NCBI RefSeq assembly: GCF_900187425.1
Contig: NZ_FYDJ01000008.1
Location: 62,001 to 126,000, forward strand
DNA: 64,000 nucleotides
From: Pseudomonas sp. Irchel s3h14
GTDB lineage: Bacteria > Pseudomonadota > Gammaproteobacteria > Pseudomonadales > Pseudomonadaceae
Direction of reading: 5' to 3'
Shown: piece after piece, positions 52,355-60,539 of the stretch
Position numbering within the stretch: position 1 is the first letter of the stretch
Layout: each line of letters begins with the position of its first letter
The notes under the pieces: generated by a model
The model's database searches: none
What the model saw: the letters and a program-made list of their open reading frames with translations, nothing else
What the model was told of the DNA's origin: nothing
Position numbers and translations under genes: made by a program

Positions 52355-53104
52355 TTACCCGCGCTGCGCCTCAGCTTCTTCATGCGCATGACGCAGCCGC
52401 TCGCGGCTATTGGTCAAATGCAACCGCATCGCCGCCCGCGCCGCATCCGAATCCTGACGCGCAATCGCGTCGTAAATCTCTTCGTGCTCTCGGCTCAGGC
52501 GATTCATGTAGTGCTGTTGGTCGTCATGGGCAAGGCGCGCGGAATTGAGGCGCGTACGCGGAATGATGCTCGTGCCCAGGTGGGTCATGATGTCGGTGAA
52601 ATAGCGGTTGCCCGTCGCCAGGGCGATTTGCAGGTGGAACTGGAAGTCGGACGCCACGGCATCGCTGGCATGGGAAACACTTTCATTCAACGCATCCAGC
52701 GCAGCTCGCATCAATGCCAACTGCTCGGGGCTGCGGCGTTGCGCGGCAAGACCGGCGGACTCCACTTCGAGGCTGATGCGCAATTCCAGAATCGCCAGCA
52801 CATCACGCAACGTGACCACAGTCGCCGGGTCGATGCGGAAACCGCTCGGGCTCGGGGTGTCGAGCACGAAGGTGCCGATGCCGTGGCGGGTTTCAACCTG
52901 CCCCGCCGCCTGCAAACGGGAAATCGCTTCGCGCACCACGGTGCGGCTGACGCCATGGGCATCCATGATCGCCGACTCGGTGGGCAACTTGTCGCCACGT
53001 TTGAGGTGACCGTCGCGGATCTGCTCGGACAGCACCGTCACCAGTTCCTGAGCGAGGCTGCGGCGCTTGCGAGGGAGGCGTGGTGCGTCGATCGGGTTTT
53101 CCAT
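52355..53104 (-). CDS. FadR-subfamily GntR transcriptional regulator
   Basis: 249-aa regulator with an N-terminal winged HTH (about 12-80; RSLAQELVTVLSEQIRDGHLKRGDKLPTE, MDAHGVSRTVVREAISRLQAAG) and a C-terminal FCD ligand domain (LEVESAGLAAQRR, HLQIALATGNRYF). Likely the hexarate-responsive repressor of kdgD-ALDH-gudP-garD, since the same 14-bp motif (13 of 14 matched) lies in its own promoter and at kdgD. ATG 53104 (MENPIDAPRLPRKRR) is chosen; upstream frame unsupported. Confidence 0.88.
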   Translation of the reverse strand: MENPIDAPRLPRKRRSLAQELVTVLSEQIRDGHLKRGDKLPTESAIMDAHGVSRTVVREAISRLQAAGQVETRHGIGTFVLDTPSPSGFRIDPATVVTLRDVLAILELRISLEVESAGLAAQRRSPEQLALMRAALDALNESVSHASDAVASDFQFHLQIALATGNRYFTDIMTHLGTSIIPRTRLNSARLAHDDQQHYMNRLSREHEEIYDAIARQDSDAARAAMRLHLTNSRERLRHAHEEAEAQRG

Positions 53105-53141
53105 GGTGAACGTCTTTCTCGAAAGTTGCGGCTGAAACCGC

Positions 53142-53171
53142 ATCATAGCTCAACGCGGTTGTACGATCACC
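53142..53171 (-). promoter_or_regulatory. gntR promoter with GntR operator motif
   Basis: GTTGTACGATCACC (53158-53171) matches the kdgD operator at 13 of 14 bases. On the minus strand a TATGAT -10 (53142-53147) follows it by about 17 bp, so the motif covers the -35; autoregulation is likely. Confidence 0.6.
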
Positions 53172-53201
53172 GTCGGCGAACGCCGGCCCCTGTTGTGGTG
53201 T

Positions 53202-54929
53202 TTATGCGGTCACGGTTTGATCCACCAAATGCCCATTCTCGATACGAACATGCCGTGGATGGAAGCGCTTCAGGCTGCTGCGATGCCCGACGCTGACGAT
53301 GCTCAAGCCCGGAATCTCATCGATCAAGGTCTGATACAGCAACGCTTCGTCCTCCTCGTCCATCGCCGAGGTCGCTTCGTCCATGTACAGCCATTGCGGT
53401 GCGTAAAGCAGCGCACGAGCGAAGGCCAGACGTTGCTGCTCACCCGGCGACAACATGCGCTGCCAGTGATTGGCTTCGTCCAGACGGGCAACGAGGTGCG
53501 GCAAACGGCAGGCTTCCAGCACATGAACGTAGCGCTCGTGCGGATACGTATCGCCAGACTGTGGATAACTCAGCGCTTCACGCAGGCTGCCAATCGGCAG
53601 ATAGGGTTTTTGCGGCAGGAACAGATAACGCCCCGTCGGCAGACGAATACTGCCGTGGCCAGCCGGCCAAAGGTGCCCCATCGCTCGAAACAACGTGGAT
53701 TTACCGCTGCCGGAGCGACCGCTGAGCATGACGCGTTCACCCTCCTCCACGGTCATGTCGGCGTTGCTCAGCAGGTGACGACCGTCGGCCAGATCGAGGC
53801 CAAGGTTATGCACCTTCAACGCCGAGCCATGGTTTTGCACATCAATCGCCGGCGCACGCTCTTCGTTGTCGGTCATGGCCTGGCGGAAACTCAGCAGACG
53901 ATCACAGGTGGCGCGCCATTCGGCAAGGTCCTGGTACGCCGTGATGAACCAACTGAAGTTGTCCTGGACGTTAGCGAACGCCGAGTTGATTTGCATCAGC
54001 TCACCCAGTTCGATCTTGCCAGTGAAGTAACGCGGCGCGGCGACCATGAACGGGAAGATCACGGCGATCTGCTCATAACCGGAAGTAAAGAAAGTCAGGC
54101 GCTTGGACACTTTCATGATGTCCCAGAAGTTGTGCCAGACCATCCCGAAACGGCTGCTCAAGCGGCGGTTCTCATTAGGCTCGCCGTTGTACAGCGCAAT
54201 GCTTTCGGCATTCTCGCGAACCCGCACCATGGAGAAACGCAGATCGGCTTCGAAGCGTTGCTGGTTGTTGTTGAGGCCGATCAGGCGACGGCCAATCAAA
54301 TGCGTCAGCCAACTGGCGACGGCGGCGTAAACCAGCGCGCACCAGAACATGTAACCGGGAATCGTGAAACCAAACACTTCGATACTGCCGGACACGCCCC
54401 ACAAAATGATCGAGAACGATACGAGGCTGACGATGTTGCGAATCAACCCGAGCCCCAGGCCCAGCGTGCTGGTGGTGAATTTATTGAGGTCTTCGGAAAT
54501 CCGCTGGTCCGGGTTATCGGTGTAGCCGCCCTGCTCCAGCTGGTAGTAATTCTTGTTGTCGAGCCAACGGGCAAAATGCTTCTCGGTGAGCCAGGCCCGC
54601 CAGCGGATGGTCAGCATCTGGGTCAGGTAGAGCCGATACACCGCGCCAAGAATGGCCACCGCCGCAATGCCGCAGAAATACAGGATCAACTGCCAGAAGG
54701 CCGCTTCGTCCTTTTTTTGCAGGGCGTTGTAGAAGTCCTTGTACCAACTGTTGACCCATACCGAAATCGCCACGCTGAACAACGACAGCGCGATCACGGC
54801 GATCAGCAACGTCCAGGCCTTGCTCTTCTCTTCGCTGCGCCAGTAAGGCGTGGTCATCGCCCAGACTTTGCGAAAAAACTGCCCGCGCACAGCATCATTG
54901 ACCGCGGAATACTCAGCGTTCTGATTCAT
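53202..54929 (-). CDS. ABC transporter, fused membrane-ATPase (YddA/SbmA-BacA related)
   Basis: 575-aa exporter half-transporter with an ABC_membrane_2 domain (about 35-340, five to six helices) and a C-terminal ATPase: Walker A GRSGSGKS at 404-411, signature LSPGEQQR at 493-500, Walker B LYMDEAT at about 514. Relatives transport vitamin B12, bleomycin or antimicrobial peptides; direction and substrate unknown. LSPGE rather than LSGGQ is usual for this group. ATG 54929 (MNQNAEYSAVNDAV) chosen. Stand-alone gene between gntR and roxR. Confidence 0.88.
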   Translation of the reverse strand: MNQNAEYSAVNDAVRGQFFRKVWAMTTPYWRSEEKSKAWTLLIAVIALSLFSVAISVWVNSWYKDFYNALQKKDEAAFWQLILYFCGIAAVAILGAVYRLYLTQMLTIRWRAWLTEKHFARWLDNKNYYQLEQGGYTDNPDQRISEDLNKFTTSTLGLGLGLIRNIVSLVSFSIILWGVSGSIEVFGFTIPGYMFWCALVYAAVASWLTHLIGRRLIGLNNNQQRFEADLRFSMVRVRENAESIALYNGEPNENRRLSSRFGMVWHNFWDIMKVSKRLTFFTSGYEQIAVIFPFMVAAPRYFTGKIELGELMQINSAFANVQDNFSWFITAYQDLAEWRATCDRLLSFRQAMTDNEERAPAIDVQNHGSALKVHNLGLDLADGRHLLSNADMTVEEGERVMLSGRSGSGKSTLFRAMGHLWPAGHGSIRLPTGRYLFLPQKPYLPIGSLREALSYPQSGDTYPHERYVHVLEACRLPHLVARLDEANHWQRMLSPGEQQRLAFARALLYAPQWLYMDEATSAMDEEDEALLYQTLIDEIPGLSIVSVGHRSSLKRFHPRHVRIENGHLVDQTVTA

Positions 54930-55026
54930 GGATAAGGCTCGATAAAGAAAAGAACACACTCGAACCGATCATAGATGATCGGTTCGGTTTGTCGCGAGGA
55001 GCGGCCCGCATTCGTTCAGCGCAAGT

Positions 55027-55593
55027 TCAGCGACGAACGGGACGCTTCTGCAGTTTGCGCTGCAGCGTGCGGCGGTGCATGCCCAGGGCGCGGGCAGTGG
55101 CGGAGATGTTGCCTTCGTGTTCGGTCAGCACGCGCTGGATGTGCTCCCACTGCAGGCGATCCACCGACATCGGGTTCTCCGGCACCAGTGTGTCGAGGTC
55201 GGCATGCTCGGAGAGCAGCGCGGCCAGCACGTCATCGGCGTCCGCCGGTTTGCACAGGTAATTGCAGGCGCCGCGCTTGATCGCCTCGACGGCGGTGGCA
55301 ATGCTCGAGTAACCGGTGAGGATCACCACGCGCATTTCCGGGTCCAACTCAAGCAGTTTGGGCAACAGCACCAGGCCGGAATCGCCGTCCATTTTCAGGT
55401 CCAGCGCGGCGTAGTCCGGCAGGTCGGCCTGAGCGATGGTCAGGCCTTCTTCGGCGGAACCGGCGGTGCTGACGCGAAAGCCGCGGCGGGCCATGGCACG
55501 GGCCATCACCCGAGTAAATGTTGCGTCGTCGTCTACCAGCAGCAAATGCGGCAGTTCTTCGCCTTCGCCTTCGACTTGGATCTCGTCACTCAT
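55027..55593 (-). CDS. roxR: Redox response regulator RoxR (RegA/ActR/PrrA family)
   Basis: 188-aa response regulator; phospho-acceptor Asp65 in ALDLKMDGDSG, acidic cluster DDD at 21-23, Lys of CKPADADDV, and a C-terminal Fis-type HTH (ISATARALGMHRRTLQRKLQ). With RoxS it senses respiratory or cyanide state and controls terminal oxidases such as cio in Pseudomonas. It overlaps roxS by 8 nt. Confidence 0.94.
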   Translation of the reverse strand: MSDEIQVEGEGEELPHLLLVDDDATFTRVMARAMARRGFRVSTAGSAEEGLTIAQADLPDYAALDLKMDGDSGLVLLPKLLELDPEMRVVILTGYSSIATAVEAIKRGACNYLCKPADADDVLAALLSEHADLDTLVPENPMSVDRLQWEHIQRVLTEHEGNISATARALGMHRRTLQRKLQKRPVRR

Positions 55594-56848
55594 GTTCGTC
55601 TCCTCGGGCGACACGGGGCAGGCGCAGCTCGGTAAGCGTGCCACCTTCCTCATGACTGTAGAGTTTCACTGAGCCGCCGGCGCGTGTCACGCTGGCCTTG
55701 CTCAAAAACAGGCCCAGGCCGAAACCTTTGCCCTTGGTGGTAAAAAACGGTTTGCCGATCTGCTCGGCGATGGCCAGCGGCACACCGGCGCCGTGGTCGC
55801 GAATGCTGATGGTCAAGTCCTCGGCATTCCAGTCCAGCGTCACTTGCAGCCCTTCGGGGCAAGCGTCGGCGGCGTTGTTGAGCAAATTCAGCAGTGCCTG
55901 GGTCAGGTCTGGCGGCGGCGCCATGCGCGGCACGGTGCCTTGGCCCAAGCGCTGGAAGCGGTAACTGGCTTCCGGGCGCATCAGGTGCCAACGGTTCAGG
56001 GCTTCATCGAGCCAATCGGTGACGTCCTGCATTTCCACCGCCAATCGACGATTGGCCTCGGCGGCGCGCACCAATTGCTGCAAGGTTTCCTTGCAGAGTT
56101 TGACCTGATCCTGCAGCACGCTCAGGTCGTCCTGCAACATCGGGTCGTGATGGTCCTGACGCATTTCCTTGAGCAACACGCTCATGGTCGCCAGCGGCGT
56201 GCCCAGTTCATGGGCAGCACCAGCGGCCTGGGTGGCGACGGCCAGCAGTTGCTGATCGCGCAGGCCCTCTTCGCGACGGATGGCACGCAGTTCTTCCTGA
56301 CGGCGCAGCTCTTCGGCCATGCGTGCGGCGAAGAAGGTGATGACCGCCGCGGCCAGGGCGAAACTCAGCCACATCCCGTAAACCTGCAGGTTTTCCCGAG
56401 CGATCGGGAAGGTTTGCAGCGGATAGAAGCGCGCCAGCAGCAGGGTGTACATCGTCAACGCGATACCGGACAGAATCACCGAATAACGCCACGGCAACGT
56501 CACCGCAGCGATGGTCAGCGGCACCAGGTAATAAGAGACGAAGGGGTTGGTCGACCCGCCGGAGAAATACAGCAAGGCACTGTGGATAAACAGGTCACAG
56601 GCCAGTTGCACGGCGTATTCGAGTTCGGTAACCGGCCATGAGGTGCGCAGGCGAATCGCCGTGAACGCGCACAGCAACATCGAGCAACCGAGGGTCGCGG
56701 CCAGTTGGAACCAAGGCAGCGGCAGCAAGTCGAGCCAGTAGGCCAGGCCCACGGAACCGGCCTGAGCGGCCAACACCAATGTACGGATGAACGTCAGCCG
56801 CCAGAGATTCTGGCGAGTAGCGGAAGTGATTTGAACGGGGGCGAGCAT
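55586..56848 (-). CDS. roxS: Redox sensor histidine kinase RoxS (RegB/PrrB family)
   Basis: 420-aa six-helix membrane kinase. The quinone-associated heptapeptide GGSTNPF is at 97-103, phospho-acceptor His213 lies in AAGAAHELGTPLAT, and Cys252 sits 39 residues later, close to the redox-active Cys of RegB. ATPase box GLGLFLSKASVTRAGG. ATG 56848 with AGGAGA upstream. First gene of roxSR. Confidence 0.94.
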   Translation of the reverse strand: MLAPVQITSATRQNLWRLTFIRTLVLAAQAGSVGLAYWLDLLPLPWFQLAATLGCSMLLCAFTAIRLRTSWPVTELEYAVQLACDLFIHSALLYFSGGSTNPFVSYYLVPLTIAAVTLPWRYSVILSGIALTMYTLLLARFYPLQTFPIARENLQVYGMWLSFALAAAVITFFAARMAEELRRQEELRAIRREEGLRDQQLLAVATQAAGAAHELGTPLATMSVLLKEMRQDHHDPMLQDDLSVLQDQVKLCKETLQQLVRAAEANRRLAVEMQDVTDWLDEALNRWHLMRPEASYRFQRLGQGTVPRMAPPPDLTQALLNLLNNAADACPEGLQVTLDWNAEDLTISIRDHGAGVPLAIAEQIGKPFFTTKGKGFGLGLFLSKASVTRAGGSVKLYSHEEGGTLTELRLPRVARGDEHE

Positions 56849-57192
56849 GAGCTCTCCTGATGAGCGCTCCAGGCGGATCGCACGGAGTATAACCAAGCAC
56901 GGGGGCTGGCAGGCAAAAGTGCGGCAAACGGCCACAGGCGGGGACGTTACTCGGCGCCTGCCAGATCGCCATCGCGGGCAAGCCTTGCTCCTACAGGTTT
57001 GCGTCGTGCACACATCTTCTGCACATCCGTCACCTGTAGGAGCAAGGCTTGCCCGCGATTGGCTGGGAAGCAGCCACCTGCGATCGATCTGTATAGAAGT
57101 TGTAACTGTGCGAACCGGATCATAAAAGCTAGAGTCTGATGGTTTCACGCAGGCTCGGACCTTAACCCCTGCGCAACGTCCAAGGAGTTTTC
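56849..57192. other. Intergenic region between roxS and the SIMPL gene
   Basis: 344 bp. Holds the palindromic repeat 56971-57060 and, beyond it, the promoters for roxS (left) and the SIMPL gene (right). TTGTAA with ATAAAA about 16 bp further, near 57098-57127, is a weak promoter candidate. No gene seen. Confidence 0.5.
56971..57060. repeat. Palindromic REP-type doublet
   Basis: Arms ATCGCGGGCAAGCCTTGCTC.. (56971-56998) and the inverse (57033-57060) form a REPIN of a second REP sequence class (CTACAGG end rather than TCCCACA). Confidence 0.85.
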
Positions 57193-57909
57193 ATGCACAG
57201 TTTCAGCCGCAGCGCCGCCCTTCTTGCCCTTAGCGTTGGCACCGTCGCCAGCCTCCCGGCCCTGGCTGCCGACGAACTTCATTACAACCAGATCGCCCTG
57301 CGCGCCGAAGTCAGTCAAGAAGTCGCCCGCGACCTGATGATCGTGACCCTCTACACCGAAGAACAAAACACCGACCCGGCCAAACTCGCCGCCGACGTCA
57401 GCACCACCATGAACAAAGCGCTGGCCCAGGCCAAACAGGTCAAGGAAGTCACCCTGCGCCAGGGCAGCCGCAACAGCTACCCGATCTACGACACCAAGGG
57501 CCAGAAAATCACCGGCTGGCGCGAACGCGCCGAACTGCGCCTGGAAAGCTCCGACTTCGCGGCACTGTCGAAACTGACCGGCGAACTGCTCACCGACCTG
57601 AAAATGGGCGGCATGGACTTCGCCATCGCCACACCAACCCGCAAGGCCAGCGAAGATGCGCTGCTTAAAGAAGCCGTGACGGCTTTCAAGGCCCGTGCGC
57701 AATTGGCGACCGATGCATTGGGTGGCAAGGGTTACAAAATCGTTAACCTGAACTTGAACAGCAACGGTTATCCACAACCGTACATGCGTGGGCCGATGAT
57801 GATGAAAGCGGCGAGTATGGACGGTGCGCCGGTTACGCCGGAAGTTGAAGCTGGTACGAGCCAGGTCAGCATGACGGCGGATGGTTCGATTGAAGTGTTG
57901 ATGCCTTGA
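57193..57909 (+). CDS. SIMPL-domain (DUF541) periplasmic protein
   Basis: 238 aa; signal peptide ends near PALAA/DELHYN. SIMPL/DUF541 proteins (E. coli YggE, BP26) form ring-like periplasmic or surface oligomers linked to oxidative stress or unclear roles. Visible pattern LRAEVSQEVARDLMIVTLYTEE and TDALGGKGYKIVNLNLNSNG. AAGGAG lies 7 nt before ATG. Position matches PA4495; single-gene unit closed by a strong terminator. Confidence 0.88.
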   Translation: MHSFSRSAALLALSVGTVASLPALAADELHYNQIALRAEVSQEVARDLMIVTLYTEEQNTDPAKLAADVSTTMNKALAQAKQVKEVTLRQGSRNSYPIYDTKGQKITGWRERAELRLESSDFAALSKLTGELLTDLKMGGMDFAIATPTRKASEDALLKEAVTAFKARAQLATDALGGKGYKIVNLNLNSNGYPQPYMRGPMMMKAASMDGAPVTPEVEAGTSQVSMTADGSIEVLMP

Positions 57910-57925
57910 TTCGATAACCCGTACA

Positions 57926-57962
57926 CAAAAACGGCGATCACCGAAGTGAACGCCGTTTTTTA
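57926..57962 (+). terminator. Rho-independent terminator after the SIMPL gene
   Basis: AAAAACGGCG-ATCAC-CGAA-GTGAA-CGCCGTTTTTT: a 12-bp stem with one mismatch and a six-T tract. Confidence 0.88.
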
Positions 57963-58605
57963 TTGCCAGGCCAAAACCCACGTAGTTCCTCGTTAAACAT
58001 TCAAAAGCGGAACGCGGAGCGTCCCTGGCTGCATTCCCACGCGGAGCGTGGGAACGATCAATTGGGGGGCAGCAGAAAGAGATTGGTCGGCTGTCAGGCC
58101 GCCACCGTGGGCAAGCAGCAAAGGTTGCACCCCCCGGTGCTACCAACACGCCCACGCAGCCGCCACCAAATCCCAAAGCCAAGCATCACCCACAGATGTC
58201 CACTGACAAACAGTAACGGAACAATCTGCCCCTCCAGACACAACAACCCTTTAAACAACAAACACCTACCTACCAAACCAGAACTCAATCTCATTCACGC
58301 CCGCCCTCCCCGTTCACCCCCCTCAATGACGGGTATAAATAAGTAACACCGCGCTCCAATCGGGTGCGCAAAACGTCCAGATCGCCCCGCGCAGGTGCGC
58401 CATATGCACTGAAAAAAACCTGCGCAAACGGTCAAATGCGCGTGAATTTATACAAATGCGACATTAAGGTACGTTCGTGCCACTGTTTAAGGCCCGTAGC
58501 CGCTCTGGATCTTGCATTGGGTATGGCCCCTGCATAAGTATCCGCAGGAACGACTCACGAGGTCGTCCTCTAATTCCAAAAATGACAACAAATCATGAGG
58601 CCACC
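57963..58605. other. 643-bp intergenic region upstream of dppA1
   Basis: Contains a half copy of the 107-bp palindromic repeat (58009-58059), then about 250 bp very poor in G on the plus strand (58100-58330). A 66-codon minus-strand frame (58294-58094) encodes a hydrophobic peptide with GGAGGG upstream but no known similarity; it may be spurious. The last 100 bp hold the dppA1 promoter and leader. An A-rich ACAACAAAT near 58588 just before the ribosome site resembles an Hfq/Crc motif (AANAANAA). Confidence 0.5.
58009..58059. repeat. Half copy of the 107-bp palindromic repeat
   Basis: GGAACGCGGAGCGTCCCTGGCTGCATTCCCACGC.. to GAACGATC equals the right half of the elements at 44914 and 52238. 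Confidence 0.8.
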
Positions 58606-60231
58606 ATGCTTAAACACGCGGTCATTCCGTTTTTAGTCGGCGCAGGCTTGTTAGCTAGCGCACCTTTCGCCCAAGCGGCGACTAACCTGGTGTTTTGCTC
58701 CGAAGGGAGCCCGGCCGGTTTTGATCCTGGTCAGTACACCACCGGAACCGACTTCGACGCCTCTGCAGAAACCATGTTCAACCGTCTGACTCAGTTCGAG
58801 CGCGGCGGCACCGCCGTTATTCCTGGTCTGGCGACCAAGTGGGACATCTCCGATGATGGCCTGACTTACACCTTCCACCTGCGTGAAGGCGTCAAGTTCC
58901 ACACCACCCCGTACTTCAAGCCGACTCGTGAGTTCAACGCCGACGACGTGCTGTTCACCTTTAATCGCATGATTAACAAGGATGATCCGTTCCGTAAGGC
59001 GTACCCAACCGAATTCCCGTACTTCACCGACATGGGGATGGACACCAACATCACCAAGATCGATAAAGTCGACGACAAAACTGTCAAGTTCACCCTGAAA
59101 GAAGTCGACGCCGCGTTCATCCAGAACATGGCCATGAGTTTCGCTTCCGTTCAGTCCGCCGAGTACGCCGCCCAGCTGCTGAAAGAAGGCAAAGCCGCCG
59201 ACATCAACCAGAAGCCGGTCGGCACTGGCCCGTTCGTGTTCAAGAGCTACCAGAAAGACTCCAACATCCGCTACACAGGGAACAAGGACTACTGGAAGCC
59301 TGACGACGTCAAGATCGACAACCTGATCTTCGCCATCACCACCGACCCGTCGGTGCGTATCCAGAAGCTGAAGAAGAACGAGTGCCAGATCACTCTGTTC
59401 CCACGTCCAGCCGACCTGAAGGCGCTGCAAGCAGACAAGACTCTGAAAGTGCCTGACCAGGCTGGTTTCAACCTGGGTTACATCGCCTACAACGTGATGG
59501 ACAAGATCAAGGGCAGCGATCAGCCGAACCCGATGGCCCAACTGAAAGTGCGTCAGGCACTGGACATGGCCGTCAACAAGCAGCAGATCATCGACTCGGT
59601 TTACCAGGGTGCAGGCCAACTGGCCGTCAACGCCATGCCGCCGACCCAGTGGTCTTACGACACCACCATCAAAGATGCGCCGTACAACCCTGAGAAAGCC
59701 AAAGAGCTGCTCAAGGAAGCCGGCGTCAAGGAAGGCACCGAGATCAACCTGTGGGCGATGCCGGTGCAGCGTCCGTACAACCCGAACGCCAAGCTGATGG
59801 CTGAAATGCTGCAGTCCGACTGGGCCAAGGTCGGTATCAAGGCCAAGATCGTGACCTACGAGTGGGGCGAGTACATCAAGCGCTCCAAAGGCGGCGAAAA
59901 CGGCGCGATGCTGATTGGCTGGAGCGGCGACAACGGTGACCCGGACAACTGGCTGAACGTGCTGTTCGGCTGCGACTCCCTGCAAGGCAACAACTTCTCC
60001 AAGTGGTGCGACAAGAAGTTTGACGGCATCGTGAAAGAAGCCAAGCGCACGACCGATCAGTCCAAGCGCACCGAACTGTACAAACAGGCGCAACACGTCC
60101 TCAAAGATGCCGTTCCAATGACACCTATCGCTCACTCGACGGTGTTCCAACCCATGCGCGACAACGTGCAGGATTTCAAGATCAGCCCGTTTGGCTTGAA
60201 CTCCTTCTACGGCGTCAGCGTCAGCAAATAA
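58606..60231 (+). CDS. dppA1: Dipeptide ABC transporter substrate-binding protein DppA1-like
   Basis: 541-aa periplasmic SBP_bac_5 protein binding di- and short oligopeptides for an ABC importer. Signal peptide MLKHAVIPFLVGAGLLASA..FAQA; mature NLVFCSEGSPAGFDPGQYTTG has the usual SBP start. KSYQKDSNIRYTGN and WSGDNGDPDNWLN are shared with the next SBP. ATG 58606 with GAGG upstream; an ATG 8 codons earlier is possible. PA4496 in P. aeruginosa is the expected orthologue. No permease gene follows, so it must use DppBCDF made elsewhere. Confidence 0.92.
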   Translation: MLKHAVIPFLVGAGLLASAPFAQAATNLVFCSEGSPAGFDPGQYTTGTDFDASAETMFNRLTQFERGGTAVIPGLATKWDISDDGLTYTFHLREGVKFHTTPYFKPTREFNADDVLFTFNRMINKDDPFRKAYPTEFPYFTDMGMDTNITKIDKVDDKTVKFTLKEVDAAFIQNMAMSFASVQSAEYAAQLLKEGKAADINQKPVGTGPFVFKSYQKDSNIRYTGNKDYWKPDDVKIDNLIFAITTDPSVRIQKLKKNECQITLFPRPADLKALQADKTLKVPDQAGFNLGYIAYNVMDKIKGSDQPNPMAQLKVRQALDMAVNKQQIIDSVYQGAGQLAVNAMPPTQWSYDTTIKDAPYNPEKAKELLKEAGVKEGTEINLWAMPVQRPYNPNAKLMAEMLQSDWAKVGIKAKIVTYEWGEYIKRSKGGENGAMLIGWSGDNGDPDNWLNVLFGCDSLQGNNFSKWCDKKFDGIVKEAKRTTDQSKRTELYKQAQHVLKDAVPMTPIAHSTVFQPMRDNVQDFKISPFGLNSFYGVSVSK

Positions 60232-60539
60232 GGTTTTGTAGCGGCGACGCTTTTAACGTCGCCGCTGCTTTATCTGCCGAGAAAGTAGGAAACCACCTAC
60301 ATCCAATTCCGCTGAGTATTACAGCAGCGGCGTCGGACGCGTTGCCATTTCCTACGAGTCTTTAGGACTCTACGCATTTACTGCCAGACCCACGGCTCCT
60401 ACCGTCGGGATCTGACCAGTTCGTGCGTGGGCTCTCGGTTTTTGCTGCCTGTCATGGCTTGAGATCAATGATGCCTCCACGTCCCCGGACGGGACGGCGA
60501 TTCATTGAAAACACTTAGAGAAAGAGAAAAGGGAGCGTC
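60232..60539. other. Intergenic region between dppA1 and dppA2
   Basis: 308 bp. After the dppA1 terminator it holds a dyad GTAGG-AAACCA-CCTAC (60285-60300), another CCTAC at 60351-60355 and a hairpin GAGTC-TTTAG-GACTC (60356-60370). No gene seen. A dppA2 promoter should lie near 60440-60520, but no clear pair was found. Confidence 0.45.
60241..60272 (+). terminator. Terminator after dppA1
   Basis: GCGGCGACG-CTTTTAA-CGTCGCCGC (60241-60265) then TGCTTTATC; a 9-bp perfect stem with a modest U-tract. Confidence 0.7.

Noticed and set aside
53193..54935. A 580-codon plus-strand frame over the ABC transporter
   Set aside because: Opposite strand has intact Walker A, signature and Walker B motifs; the frame is an antisense shadow.
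57963..58346. A 127-codon plus-strand frame after the SIMPL gene
   Set aside because: Runs through a palindromic repeat, is Pro/Arg/His-rich low complexity, and has no ribosome site.
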